DNA of 64,000 nt, from contig NZ_JBHLUA010000002.1 of NCBI RefSeq assembly GCF_042433895.1, positions 62,001 through 126,000 of the forward strand. Reading direction: 5' to 3'. The notes beneath the pieces are model-generated. The model was not told the DNA's origin and ran no database searches. It saw only the letters and a list, made by a program, of their open reading frames with translations. This document shows, in pieces, positions 36,952 to 46,592 of the stretch (positions are counted from its first letter, which is position 1; each line of letters opens with the position of its first letter). The stretch comes from Mesonia maritima (GTDB lineage: Bacteria > Bacteroidota > Bacteroidia > Flavobacteriales > Flavobacteriaceae). A program made the position numbers and the translations under genes.

Positions 36952-39370
36952 GCTTTTTCATTAAAATTTTGAAAATAAAAGGTTGCAATGCAAAGGAAAC
37001 CAAAACTGCGGTTAAAATACCAATAATAGAAATTAACGCGATGGAATGTAATGCTGGATGCTTAGCAAAAATTAACGCGCCCATTCCCAACAACGTAGTA
37101 ATTACCGATAAAATAATTGAAGTTTTATGCGTGGTTAACGCGCATTCTTTATTTTTTAATTGTTGACGCAAACCATTGGTCATAAAAATACTATAATCGA
37201 CTCCTAAACCAAAAATAAACGTTGAAATGATGATATTAAAAATATTAAATTGAATTTCCAGTAAATACATCATTCCTAAAGCGATAATCCACGTAATTCC
37301 GATAGGAAATAAGGTAATAATACTCAGTTTAAAATTTCTATAGAAGAGCAACAAAATTAAAAATACTGCGGCAAATGAATACCCTAAAAGGGAATTAAAA
37401 TGCTCTTTTAATCCGCTTAACAAATCTTGATTAAAACCTTGACGATCAATTATTTTTAGTGCTTTGTCGTTCTTAAATTCAGCTTTAAAATCATTTATTT
37501 TTTCTTCCTCTAATTTCACCGAAGAAATTATGGTGTAAAAATCTTGGGCTTTATTTGTGGAAATAAATTCATCAATAGAAAGTGTTTCAACCTTTCGAAA
37601 TTCTTCTAAAGAAATCGGTGCATAATTTTTCCCGATAAGTTCTTGAAAACCTGAAAAAGCTTTGGCGTTTAACCCTAAATTTTTACCGGTTTTATTAATT
37701 TCTTCAATTAAATTTTGTGTATGGTTTTCATTCCAAAAAGAATTCCAACGTTTAATTTTTTTGTCTTGAATGTTTTCTGGCAAAACCACCTCTCCTATTC
37801 CACTATAGGAAAGAATTGTTTCCTTATTTTTTAACTTTTCTAAACGGTTGGCAAGCGTTTTATTTGCTTCTAAACTTTCATTAAAACTGTTTCCATATGC
37901 AATTACATACAAAGTTTTTTTATCTTGAAATGTAATGTCTGAAAGTTGATTTTTAGCTGCTGCTAATTCTTCAGGTTCATAATTTAACGTGGAAAGATCT
38001 TCGTTGAATTTCACTTTTTGAAATACAAATAAACCAAATATAAAAGCCGCAACTAACAAACCGATTATGATTTTAGAACGCTCAAAAGGATAACTCGCCA
38101 AGCGATCGAATATCGTTTTAGAAGCAACTTTTTTTACAGCCGATTTTTTGTACAACTGCGGAATAATTACCAAAGAAAAAAATGCGGCAAAAACTACACT
38201 AATTGCGGCGAAAATTCCCAAGTCGTTTAAAGCTTTGCTTTTTAAAAACAATAAACAAATAAACGCTGTTGCCGTAGTTAAACTACTCATTATTATTGCA
38301 ATACTAACTTCTTTATAAAGTTTCTTTATATTTTGATGATTGCGATAATGGGTTAACACATGCAAACCATAATCAATAGAAATTCCTATTAAAACCGCGC
38401 CAATTCCTAAAGAAATTAATGAAATTTCCTGTTGAAAAAAATAAATAAATGCCAACGCGGTTAAAGCACCCAACAAACTCGGGAGAAATAAAACAAATGG
38501 AATATAAATTTTTCGATAGAAAAAAATTAAAATTAGTAGTAGAATAAAAAAAGCGATTCCAACCGTAAACTGAATATCGGCCTTTATTTGTTTGGCATTT
38601 GCTACGCTATAAAAAACCGAACCGAAAAGTGAAATTTTAACCGAAGTATGCTTTTTCGCTATATTCGATGAAATTTCGGTTAATTTTTCTACTAATAATT
38701 CAGCTTTTTCAGCATTCGTATTTTCGAAATTTGGGGTGAGAAAAAGCAAAAGATTTTTACAATTATTGGCGAATAAAAAATTTTGATAAAGCTCGTATTC
38801 TTCACCAACGCGCAATTGTTTAAATTTATTCAATCCTAAAGAAGTGATTTGTAACGGATCATTCAACGCGTATTTTTTTGTAAAAGATCCGGCCGGAGAA
38901 AGTAAACTTTTATAAATTCCTTGTAAACGATTTTCTACACTATCTTTTGCTAAACGCTGCTCAATTATTTTATAATCGTTTTCATTTAAAAAGAAAGGTA
39001 AATTTTGCTGCACAAAATTGTACGTTTCATTCATTTGTGTAGAAGAAACTTTTCCTTGAATTTTCTTGATTAACGAATCATTCGCAAGGTTTGTAAGAAA
39101 TTCTTCCGCTACAGAAACCAGCGAATCTTTATTTTTTTCTTCCGAAGAAATATTTACAATAATTTTATCTGAAAAACTTACGGTTTTCAAGATTTCCTGC
39201 ATTTCTTCAGCTTGTTCATTGTCAGGAATTAATGCGGTAATATCTTCTTTAAAATGAAGTTTAGAAGCTGAAAAACCAAATACAATAATTAACAACAGAA
39301 AAACGACTAAACTTGCCATTTTTCGCTGCTGAATAACGTGATATAACTTAATGAAAAATCGACTCATCAA
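36944..39370 (-). CDS. MMPL/RND family exporter of the aryl polyene cluster
   Basis: This 808-residue protein has an N-terminal helix, then two repeats, each with a large periplasmic domain followed by about five to six membrane helices. Typical motifs are GIGAVLIGISIDYGLHV in the first half and FIFGLGVDYSIFMTNG in the second, with the Asp-Tyr pair thought to carry protons in MmpL proteins. Aryl polyene clusters encode such an exporter (ApeM type), used to move the lipid-linked product outward. The gene overlaps both neighbours by four to eight bases, showing tight coupling. Confidence 0.88.
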   Translation of the reverse strand: MMSRFFIKLYHVIQQRKMASLVVFLLLIIVFGFSASKLHFKEDITALIPDNEQAEEMQEILKTVSFSDKIIVNISSEEKNKDSLVSVAEEFLTNLANDSLIKKIQGKVSSTQMNETYNFVQQNLPFFLNENDYKIIEQRLAKDSVENRLQGIYKSLLSPAGSFTKKYALNDPLQITSLGLNKFKQLRVGEEYELYQNFLFANNCKNLLLFLTPNFENTNAEKAELLVEKLTEISSNIAKKHTSVKISLFGSVFYSVANAKQIKADIQFTVGIAFFILLLILIFFYRKIYIPFVLFLPSLLGALTALAFIYFFQQEISLISLGIGAVLIGISIDYGLHVLTHYRNHQNIKKLYKEVSIAIIMSSLTTATAFICLLFLKSKALNDLGIFAAISVVFAAFFSLVIIPQLYKKSAVKKVASKTIFDRLASYPFERSKIIIGLLVAAFIFGLFVFQKVKFNEDLSTLNYEPEELAAAKNQLSDITFQDKKTLYVIAYGNSFNESLEANKTLANRLEKLKNKETILSYSGIGEVVLPENIQDKKIKRWNSFWNENHTQNLIEEINKTGKNLGLNAKAFSGFQELIGKNYAPISLEEFRKVETLSIDEFISTNKAQDFYTIISSVKLEEEKINDFKAEFKNDKALKIIDRQGFNQDLLSGLKEHFNSLLGYSFAAVFLILLLFYRNFKLSIITLFPIGITWIIALGMMYLLEIQFNIFNIIISTFIFGLGVDYSIFMTNGLRQQLKNKECALTTHKTSIILSVITTLLGMGALIFAKHPALHSIALISIIGILTAVLVSFALQPFIFKILMKKHA

Positions 39371-40551
39371 GAAGGTTTTTTCGATTTATCGCTCACTAAA
39401 AAAACAAGGTAAAAAATAAAACCAATTACTAACGCGGCTATAATTGCGAGCGCAAAACTCCCTAGCAAATATTGTTTCATCTCCAGTAAACTTGCCAATG
39501 CATTTTCAATATTGGTAAACGAAAAATGAAATGCTGAATTGTTTCCCAACATAAATCCGCCCAACTTATAACTCGCATACACAATAAACGGAATAAATGG
39601 CGGAATACTTACATTGGAGAATAAAAATGCCACAACTTTATTCAACTTAAAAAGTTGTGCTAAAAAGAAAACCAATAACGTCTGTAAACCCCAAAATGGT
39701 GAAATCCCTATGAAAATTCCTAATGATATTGCCAAGGCTTTTTTATGTGGCGGTTCTTCTATTTTTAAAATGTCTTCTCGCCAAATTTGCTTTCGCTTTT
39801 TTTGCTTTAATTCCTTAAATCTTTTCTGTGGAATAATGAAAATAAAGGCAACAAACACAAACCAAATATTCAGCAACGTAATTCTTACAATGTCTATAAA
39901 TGGGCGAAAATGACTTACGCGTTCATCTGGATCATACAAAACCTGAACGGGAATATTTTTCACTTCAATTTTACGCCAAGAAGCTTTTACTATGACTTCT
40001 ATTTCAAACTCGAATTTTGGTGTAAAAAGTTGCATATTATTTACCACTTGAAGCGGATATAATCGGTAACCACATTGCGAATCTTCTAAGTTTACGCCAG
40101 TTTCAATATAAACCCACCAACTGGAAAATCGGTTCCCAAAACTGTTCTGTTTTGGCACATTCGGTCCGTCCATTTTTCGAGAACCAATCAGCAAAATTTC
40201 TTTTCCGTTTTGGCGCTCCAATTCATTTAAAAAAACGGATAAATCTTCAGCAAAATGTTGGCCGTCAGAATCTATAGTAATGGCAAAATCATAACCTAAT
40301 CTTCCGGCTTGTTGAAAACCAAATTTTAAAGCGCGACCTTTTCCTTTATTTTCTTGAAAGTGAAATTGTGGAATTTCTTTAAAATCTTCAAGTATTTTAA
40401 CCGTAGCATCTGTAGAACCATCGTTTACTACAATAATATTTGAAGTAAACCGCTGAACATCACGAATAACACGAGCTAAAGTTTTTTCGTTGTTGTAAGT
40501 CGGGATTAACACACAACACTTAAACGTGTCAAATTTTTCTTGCAATTTCAT
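39367..40551 (-). CDS. glycosyltransferase family 2 fused to DUF2062
   Basis: In this 394-residue protein residues about 10-230 are a GT2 domain (CVLIPTYNNEKTLARVI, VVNDGSTDATV, ITIDSDGQH as the DxD-type site). Residues about 270-390 are DUF2062, with the GISPFWGLQTLLVF motif and two or three membrane helices. It could glycosylate the aryl polyene or its carrier lipid at the inner membrane. A TTG at 40572 would add seven residues, but the ATG at 40551 is preferred. Its 3' end overlaps the MMPL gene by four bases. Confidence 0.85.
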   Translation of the reverse strand: MKLQEKFDTFKCCVLIPTYNNEKTLARVIRDVQRFTSNIIVVNDGSTDATVKILEDFKEIPQFHFQENKGKGRALKFGFQQAGRLGYDFAITIDSDGQHFAEDLSVFLNELERQNGKEILLIGSRKMDGPNVPKQNSFGNRFSSWWVYIETGVNLEDSQCGYRLYPLQVVNNMQLFTPKFEFEIEVIVKASWRKIEVKNIPVQVLYDPDERVSHFRPFIDIVRITLLNIWFVFVAFIFIIPQKRFKELKQKKRKQIWREDILKIEEPPHKKALAISLGIFIGISPFWGLQTLLVFFLAQLFKLNKVVAFLFSNVSIPPFIPFIVYASYKLGGFMLGNNSAFHFSFTNIENALASLLEMKQYLLGSFALAIIAALVIGFIFYLVFLVSDKSKKPS

Positions 40552-40574
40552 AGTTTTAGCTCGTTGCGGCAAAA

Positions 40575-40937
40575 CTACACTTTTTTACATACAAGTTTAA
40601 CTTTTGCATAAACCTCTTTTTGGGAAACTACTTTTCCTGTAATTTCATAAGTTTGGTCAATTTTTCGAAATGTTGAATCAAGTTGAAGTTCACTTACAAG
40701 CGTTGGCTCAATGGTCTTTAAAAATTTTACGTGGCTTAGCTTACTAATTTGAAGTTTTTCTTGAAAAAAATGTTCGGCTTCTTTTTTAAAAAAATGTACT
40801 AAAATAACGCCGGGAAGAATGGGTTTTTCTGGAAAATGACCGTCAAAAATTTGATGTTTAGCGGTTAATTTAAGAATGGCTTCTCCTCTATCTTCAGAAT
40901 AATTTCGAGATTTTATTACGTATAAATCGCTTAACAT
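40575..40937 (-). CDS. 3-hydroxyacyl-ACP dehydratase (FabZ-like hotdog), ApeI-type
   Basis: This 120-residue single hotdog domain has the FabA/FabZ-like HFPEKPILPGVILVHFF segment (catalytic His in DGHFPEKP), which is strong evidence. It removes water from the 3-hydroxyacyl-ACP during polyene chain growth. A second, diverged dehydratase-like protein is encoded at 47011. In characterised aryl polyene systems two such proteins (ApeI and ApeP) act together, which would fit here. It lies two bases from the LolA gene. Confidence 0.85.
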   Translation of the reverse strand: MLSDLYVIKSRNYSEDRGEAILKLTAKHQIFDGHFPEKPILPGVILVHFFKKEAEHFFQEKLQISKLSHVKFLKTIEPTLVSELQLDSTFRKIDQTYEITGKVVSQKEVYAKVKLVCKKV

Positions 40938-40939
40938 TT

Positions 40940-41563
40940 TTAAGGAGTTTCAAAAATAGAAGAATTCATTTCAGGATTCATTTTAACTTCACTGAAGCTA
41001 ATAATCGTTTCATCTCCGCCAGATTCGGTAAGTTGAATTTTACTTATTAAATAACGCTCATCAAAATGCATTTTTATTTCGGTAAAAATATCTTTCAGCT
41101 CTTTTTCTTTCGGAATTAAAATTGCAAAATAATGTTGTTGATTTTGATAATAATTTACCTTAAAACTATCGCTTTCTAATAATTTTCCGGTAATACTATT
41201 CGATAATAATTCGCTAAGTTGCTTTAATAATTTATTGGAATTCGCATCGATTTCTTTTGTTTTTCCGTTTTCTGAAATTAAAATTTTTCCGCTTAAAAAG
41301 CGAATGCTATATTCAAACGGACTTTTATACTCCCATTTAATTTGGGAAGGTTTTTTGTAGAAAAAATTACCTGAACTTTCCACATCATCTTCCATTACTT
41401 CCATCGATTTTAACTGACTGAAATTTCCCTTTAGTGAATGTGTTTTCTGAACTACAGCTTGAATATTGGACTTCAATTGCTGTGTTTCTTCAGTAGAAAG
41501 CGATTTTTGTCCGAAACTGAAGAATGAACAGAAAAAGGAAAGTAATAACAGTTTTTTAAGCAT
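40940..41563 (-). CDS. LolA-like outer membrane lipoprotein carrier protein
   Basis: This is a 207-residue periplasmic protein with a signal peptide ending FFSFGQ. LolA features are LKGNFSQLKSMEV, GNFFYKKPSQIKWEYKSPFEYSI and the mid SGKILISENGK. LolA-type proteins shuttle lipidated molecules across the periplasm. In aryl polyene clusters a LolA homologue (ApeL) is thought to carry the product to the outer membrane. It overlaps the deacetylase gene by eight bases. It is probably a pigment-specific carrier, not the housekeeping LolA. Confidence 0.87.
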   Translation of the reverse strand: MLKKLLLLSFFCSFFSFGQKSLSTEETQQLKSNIQAVVQKTHSLKGNFSQLKSMEVMEDDVESSGNFFYKKPSQIKWEYKSPFEYSIRFLSGKILISENGKTKEIDANSNKLLKQLSELLSNSITGKLLESDSFKVNYYQNQQHYFAILIPKEKELKDIFTEIKMHFDERYLISKIQLTESGGDETIISFSEVKMNPEMNSSIFETP

Positions 41564-42329
41564 AAGCTGAAATTTTAAATAAGTGATTTACAGTTACCGA
41601 TTGTAAAGATTTTTCTTGCAGTAAAATCAATAATCGCTCCAAAATTTCCGGCGTGTGTTGTTGTGTGTCGTGCAATAAAATAACATCGCCCGGTCGTATT
41701 TTTTTCTGAATGTTTTTAAAAATAAAATCTGGGGAAGAAAAAAGCGCATCAAACGAACGAATACTCCAACCTACCGGTTGAAGTTCTGTTTTACGTAAAG
41801 CCTTTTTTATATTTGGATTGCAAATTCCGAACGGCATCCGAAATAATTTCATATTAATTTTGGCAATACTTTTGGCGGCTTGATTACAACTTTCTAATTC
41901 ACGTTGTATATATTTTGAACTAAAAAATCCAATATTTTTTGCGTGTGAATAAGAATGATTTCCAACCGTGTGACCTTCAGCAATTATTCTTCTAAAAATT
42001 TCAGGATTTTCATCAATTTTATGGCCGATACAGAAAAAAGTAGCTTTTGCGTTATACTTTTTTAAAATATTTAGAATTTCTAGCGTTTGTGGCGCTGGTC
42101 CATCATCAAAGGTTAGTGCTATTTCATTTTTAGGATGATTTTTTTTTAGATGTAAAGCCTTAAAAAAATAATTCAATCGCACATTTGTGGCACCGATTAA
42201 CGTAATAAGAAACCAAAATAATAAAAGTAGTAATGGCGTAAAAATTGGCCAGGAAAACAGGACAATTAAATAAATATTTCCTGCCAAAAGCAGTAAAAAA
42301 AAACTATTTACTACTTTAAATTTTAGCAT
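41556..42329 (-). CDS. polysaccharide deacetylase (NodB) family protein
   Basis: This 257-residue protein has an N-terminal membrane segment pair (about 7-47), then a NodB domain with LTFDDGPAP (metal Asp and catalytic Asp), HTVGNHSYSHA (metal His pair) and DVILLHDTQ (late His). It is expected to remove N-acetyl groups from a sugar on the outer face of the inner membrane. Together with the GT2 gene, it suggests a sugar is added and then deacetylated, which is inference. It overlaps the CLF gene by seven bases. Confidence 0.87.
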   Translation of the reverse strand: MLKFKVVNSFFLLLLAGNIYLIVLFSWPIFTPLLLLLFWFLITLIGATNVRLNYFFKALHLKKNHPKNEIALTFDDGPAPQTLEILNILKKYNAKATFFCIGHKIDENPEIFRRIIAEGHTVGNHSYSHAKNIGFFSSKYIQRELESCNQAAKSIAKINMKLFRMPFGICNPNIKKALRKTELQPVGWSIRSFDALFSSPDFIFKNIQKKIRPGDVILLHDTQQHTPEILERLLILLQEKSLQSVTVNHLFKISAYA

Positions 42330-43402
42330 TTTTCAAGTACTATAAAACTATGATTTCTACCGTGATATTGGTTGTATAATAATATGTGCTGAATCGGTTT
42401 CCTTGCTTCTATTTTATTTAATCTACAATTTTCTGGAATCGAATCATGTTTTAAAATATGAGCGCCAAGCCCAAAGCCCACGGAAGAAGCTGTATAAAAT
42501 TCACCTGTCAAGTGTTTGTAATAAAGTTGCGGCATTTCAGGAAAAATTTTTTGTTCCATTTCTTTGTAAAATTCATCATCAGTTACATCGCCATTTTTTC
42601 CTAGAATTACGGCATCAATATCATTCTCTGTCAACTTATTTTCACTTAAAAATAAATGAATTTCCTCTTTTAGACTAGTTAACTTTAAAAAATTAAATGT
42701 AGTTAAAGCGGTTAATTCTGCATAAGATGCTGCCTTTTTTTCAGTAGAAATCACAAAAAAACTGGCTCCTTCTCCAGCGATACTTCCGGTAGTTTTATAA
42801 TTGAGTAAATTTATATTCTTAATTTCCGACTCTTTTTTTACTTGTCCGTTTAATTGCTGTAAACCAATGGTATTTAGCGAAATCTCATCTATTCCTCCGA
42901 CCAAAAAATGCTGATGATCTTCAGCACTATTCATCGATAATTGCGCGTCAAATAAAGCGCTTTCAAACGAGATGGAACCTTGTACAAAGGTAGAATTATA
43001 AACTTTTGATTGCAATTGTAACGCAAGTTGACCGCCAACTGTATTATGAGTTGATTGAATAAATTTTGTAGGCGTTAATAATTCTTCATTTTGCTCGAGT
43101 AAATTTTCTAAAAAAATATCAGAATCCTGTTTACAACCCATTCCCGTTCCGGTAATAATAGCATCAGGTTCTGTTATTTTTGCATCTTCTAAGGCTTTTT
43201 TTGCCGCTACACTTCCCATTTTTACGGAAGAAGACATGCGTCGCATGGTTCCTTTTTTAATGTATTTTTCGTATTCTGAAAACTGGCAGCGTAAAACAGG
43301 CGTATTAAATTCACTTACTGTTGAAACCAACGAATTTTCTCTTGGAGAATAATATTGCGCTCCGAGCATTCCTATACCGTTAATATAGCATTTTGTCTTC
43401 AT
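42323..43402 (-). CDS. chain-length-factor-like ketosynthase (no active Cys)
   Basis: This 359-residue thiolase-fold protein resembles KAS II. The site where ketosynthases have TACSSG reads TFVQGSISFES, with no Cys and a Gln close by. That is the usual mark of a chain-length factor (KS-beta). It should pair with the active KS at 43399 to set polyene length, like the ApeC/ApeO heterodimer. The start is the ATG at 43402, which overlaps the TGA stop of the upstream gene (ATGA). A TTG at 43432 would add ten residues and is not preferred. Confidence 0.82.
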   Translation of the reverse strand: MKTKCYINGIGMLGAQYYSPRENSLVSTVSEFNTPVLRCQFSEYEKYIKKGTMRRMSSSVKMGSVAAKKALEDAKITEPDAIITGTGMGCKQDSDIFLENLLEQNEELLTPTKFIQSTHNTVGGQLALQLQSKVYNSTFVQGSISFESALFDAQLSMNSAEDHQHFLVGGIDEISLNTIGLQQLNGQVKKESEIKNINLLNYKTTGSIAGEGASFFVISTEKKAASYAELTALTTFNFLKLTSLKEEIHLFLSENKLTENDIDAVILGKNGDVTDDEFYKEMEQKIFPEMPQLYYKHLTGEFYTASSVGFGLGAHILKHDSIPENCRLNKIEARKPIQHILLYNQYHGRNHSFIVLEKC

Positions 43403-44592
43403 ACCGCTTTTGAAAATACTAAACTCGAACAATTTCCTCCAAAACCAAAAGAATTCGATAAAACGTGGTTAATTTCTTTGGAATAAAATTGACTTTCCGG
43501 AGAGAAATTTAAGCTTTCAATAGGCGTTTTAAAATTTAAATTCGGAAAAACACACTGATTTTGCAATGCTAAAACTGAAAAAACCGCTTCTAGAGCTCCC
43601 GCAGCGGCTAACGTATGACCGGTAAACGATTTCGTGGAACTTAAAGCAGGAATATTATTGAAAATTCGTTTTAAGGCGATTCCTTCACTTAAATCGTTAT
43701 TTAACGTAGCGGTTCCGTGGGCGTTTATATAATCAATTTTGTCAGGAGCTAAATTTGCACTTTCCAAAGCTTTTTTCATCGCTAAAAAAGAACCTTCGCC
43801 TGTTTCTGAAGAAGCAGTTTGATGGTGCGCATCGTTCGCATTTCCAAAACCACTAACGTAAGCTAAAATTTTTTTATTTTGTTTTTTTGCCTGGTTTTCG
43901 GATTCTAAAACCAAATATGCTGCAGCTTCGCCTAAATTTAAACCATTTCGGTGTTCATCGAAAGGTTTGCATAATTCTTCAGAAAGAATTTTTAAGCTAT
44001 TAAATCCGTTTAAGGTAAATTTTGAAAGACAATCGGTGCCGCCAACCAACACATAGTTTGCAGTTTTATTTTGAATAATTTTTGCACCTGTTAAAATTGC
44101 ATTCGCTCCCGAAGAACACGCCGTACTTATTGTAGTCGCCAGTTTATGAATTTTTAAATATTCAGCAATCGAATCGGTTGTAAAACCCGGATGTTGCGCT
44201 TCTATATATTTTGTTGCTGTTTTCTTTTCAGAAAAACTGGAATAGAATTTTTCGGTAAAATCCATTCCGCCAACGCTCGTTCCGTTTACAAAGGCAAGTT
44301 TGTTGTCGGGCAAATTTATATCGGCTTGTTGCAAGGCTTCCTTTGCTGCAATACAAGCTAATAAAGCTGCACGTGTAAAAACCTTATCGGAAGAAATATG
44401 AAGTAAATCAGCCAACGTTTCATTACTTTTTTTAATTTCTCCACAAGGAAAATGATCTTTATGTCGCGTTTGAAGTTGATGTAATTTCCCGATACCGGAA
44501 TTTCCTTGTCGCAAGGAATTGAAATTTTCTTCAGCAGAATTTCCGATCGCGGAAATTGCCCCAATTCCTGTAATTGCAACACGGTTTTGCAT
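43399..44592 (-). CDS. beta-ketoacyl-ACP synthase (KAS II-like), active KS of the KS/CLF pair
   Basis: In this 397-residue protein the catalytic triad motifs are intact: TACSSGANA (Cys), YINAHGTATLNND (His) and FTGHTLAAAGA (His). The N-terminus AITGIGAISAIGNS is typical. It condenses malonyl-ACP with the growing aryl polyene chain. Its stop overlaps the start of the CLF gene, a coupling usual for obligate heterodimers. The ACP gene starts its own reading frame directly upstream. Confidence 0.92.
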   Translation of the reverse strand: MQNRVAITGIGAISAIGNSAEENFNSLRQGNSGIGKLHQLQTRHKDHFPCGEIKKSNETLADLLHISSDKVFTRAALLACIAAKEALQQADINLPDNKLAFVNGTSVGGMDFTEKFYSSFSEKKTATKYIEAQHPGFTTDSIAEYLKIHKLATTISTACSSGANAILTGAKIIQNKTANYVLVGGTDCLSKFTLNGFNSLKILSEELCKPFDEHRNGLNLGEAAAYLVLESENQAKKQNKKILAYVSGFGNANDAHHQTASSETGEGSFLAMKKALESANLAPDKIDYINAHGTATLNNDLSEGIALKRIFNNIPALSSTKSFTGHTLAAAGALEAVFSVLALQNQCVFPNLNFKTPIESLNFSPESQFYSKEINHVLSNSFGFGGNCSSLVFSKAV

Positions 44593-44594
44593 CT

Positions 44595-44846
44595 TTACTG
44601 GTTATTTTCAATAAATGTAGCAAGGGTTTCTACGCTGTAAAACACTTCTTTTCCTTTTTTAGGATCGGTTAATTTTATGCCGTAGTCTTTTTCCAGAAGA
44701 ACAATTAACTCTAAAGCGTCTATCGAATCTAAACCGATTTCATCTCCAAAAAGTTCGTCATTATTATCGATTTCTTCCGCAGAAATATCTTCTAAATTAA
44801 GTTGCTCAATAATTTTTACTTTCAGCTCTTCCCTTAAATTGCTCAT
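44595..44846 (-). CDS. acyl carrier protein of the cluster
   Basis: This 83-residue acidic helical protein has GLDSIDALE, so Ser41 is the 4'-phosphopantetheine site. It is the only carrier protein seen in the window, while characterised aryl polyene clusters often have two. It should carry the aryl starter and the growing polyene. It lies two bases from the downstream KS gene and overlaps the upstream gene by four bases. Confidence 0.93.
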   Translation of the reverse strand: MSNLREELKVKIIEQLNLEDISAEEIDNNDELFGDEIGLDSIDALELIVLLEKDYGIKLTDPKKGKEVFYSVETLATFIENNQ

Positions 44847-45451
44847 TTATTATAAAATATATTTTCCAAATTTTCTTTAGTAAAAGGTAATGTTCCATTT
44901 TTTGAAACAAAAGCCAAAAATACATTATATCCTTCGTTATTCAAATCAATCCAACCAGAAATGGCTGCGGAAGCTTTTTTTGAATTGAAAAGTTCTTGTA
45001 CATAATCGGTTAAATATTCAGCATTAAATTTTTCTTGAATGAAAAACGTGTTTTCACTCTGTAATTGATGCCGGATTGCGAGTTCTCCCATTACAATATT
45101 GGGCAAGGTGTAGACAAAAACAGCCGGAGATGGAAAATATGCCTCTTTATTCTGAATAGTTTGCTGATGTTGATAATCGGTATGCAAACTGGATTCACTA
45201 TTTTGAAAAACCAACGCAGTATCTGATGGAAATTCTTGTTCGAGCTTTAAAAATTCAACCGCGATAAAACCCAATTTTGAAAGGGAATCCATTTTATGAA
45301 ATTTCGGATAGCTAATTTCCAGACTTTTATAAGATTTTTTGAGTAAACTTTTAAGCGTTCCGTTTACCTCTTCGACAACTTTTTTATCACGATGATAAAG
45401 TTGTTGATCAGTAATTTTTACAAAATCGGTTATGTAATAGTTTTCCTTCAA
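44843..45451 (-). CDS. short ketosynthase-like protein of the aryl polyene cluster
   Basis: This 202-residue protein is too short for a whole ketosynthase, but its middle (SPAVFVYTLPNIVMGELAIRHQ, read in parts) and the end (AAISGWIDLNNEGY) resemble half of a thiolase fold. No Cys-His-His triad is present. In other Bacteroidota pigment clusters a similar short protein (KS N-terminal-like) is found, probably a non-catalytic partner. It overlaps both neighbours by four bases, as tightly as the catalytic genes. Function is inferred from position. Confidence 0.65.
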   Translation of the reverse strand: MKENYYITDFVKITDQQLYHRDKKVVEEVNGTLKSLLKKSYKSLEISYPKFHKMDSLSKLGFIAVEFLKLEQEFPSDTALVFQNSESSLHTDYQHQQTIQNKEAYFPSPAVFVYTLPNIVMGELAIRHQLQSENTFFIQEKFNAEYLTDYVQELFNSKKASAAISGWIDLNNEGYNVFLAFVSKNGTLPFTKENLENIFYNK

Positions 45452-46590
45452 GCGTGATTTTTTTCAAAAATAATGGCATAATTACAACCACCAAATCCTG
45501 AAGCGGTTTTTAAAGCAATCTTCAGTGGTTTTTGCTCATATTTTTCGGTAATAGTTAGCGGTTTCGTTACGCCATTTTCGTAATACCCCAAACTTTTATA
45601 AAGTTCATTATGTTGTAAGGCATGTTTTACGATAATCGATTCAATTAAAGCCGAAGCACCCAAAGTATGACCGTAATAGGCTTTTAAGCTATATAAGGGT
45701 TTTTCGGCTAAATTTAACTGATGAAAAGCAATTGCTTCCATTTCATCATTAAATAAAGTCGCTGTTCCATGAGCTGAAATAAAATCAATTTTTTCAGTTG
45801 AAATATTGGCTTCAAGAAGTGCATTTTTTACACTTTTTTGCAAACCTTCGCCGGTTCTGGAAGGACCCGAAATATGATTGGCATCGTTTACTGAAGCTTC
45901 TCCTAAAATTTTTATAGCGTTTGTAGAAGTAGCTTTTTTTTCAAGTAAAACAGCTGCCGCTGCTTCCCCAAGATTGATTCCGTTTCTATTTTTTGAATAG
46001 GGTTCGCAAATTTTATTGTCTAAAGCTTGAAAGGAATTGAAACCCGATAACACAAATTCAGATAAAATATCGCCGGCAACTACAATAGCATTTTTATATT
46101 TTTTGCTTTGTAGCATTTTTTTTGCAACTCCAATAGAAAGCGCACCGGAAACACACGCATTTGAAACTACAATCGGTTCATTTTTAAACTGAAAATACTC
46201 TTTAATTACTCGTGCTAATTCAAATAATTTTACACGTTTTTTCGGAAAACCAGATTCATTTTTCAACAAATCAATATTTCCTTTGGTTGTGGAAACTACA
46301 AGTAGCGTTTGTGAAAAATCGGTTTCTGGATGCTTGGCTACTAATTTATGGATAGCCAAAATCATCATTTGTTCCAATTTGGTAAACTCCTTAATGTTGG
46401 CAATAGAACTGAAACGTTCAGCTAATTTTTCAGAAGATATTTTTGCGCCGTAAAAAGGAAAAGGTGCTAAATTTTCATCGTTTATAGGTCGAATCCCGGA
46501 AATACCTTTCCGTAGGTTTTCAATATTCTCTTCCGAAGAAAAACCTAAGGGACTAATAATTTCATCGTCTGTAATAAAAACCGGATCCAT
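45448..46590 (-). CDS. beta-ketoacyl-ACP synthase (KAS II-like), second active KS
   Basis: This 380-residue protein has the catalytic motifs NACVSGALS (Cys), ISAHGTATLFND (His) and YYGHTLGASA (His). It is shorter and more diverged than the KS at 43399. By analogy to aryl polyene systems it could be the ApeR-like homodimeric KS that primes the aryl starter or makes the first extension, which is inference. The ATG at 46590 is adjacent to the thioesterase gene stop. Confidence 0.9.
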   Translation of the reverse strand: MDPVFITDDEIISPLGFSSEENIENLRKGISGIRPINDENLAPFPFYGAKISSEKLAERFSSIANIKEFTKLEQMMILAIHKLVAKHPETDFSQTLLVVSTTKGNIDLLKNESGFPKKRVKLFELARVIKEYFQFKNEPIVVSNACVSGALSIGVAKKMLQSKKYKNAIVVAGDILSEFVLSGFNSFQALDNKICEPYSKNRNGINLGEAAAAVLLEKKATSTNAIKILGEASVNDANHISGPSRTGEGLQKSVKNALLEANISTEKIDFISAHGTATLFNDEMEAIAFHQLNLAEKPLYSLKAYYGHTLGASALIESIIVKHALQHNELYKSLGYYENGVTKPLTITEKYEQKPLKIALKTASGFGGCNYAIIFEKNHA

Positions 46591-46592
46591 AC

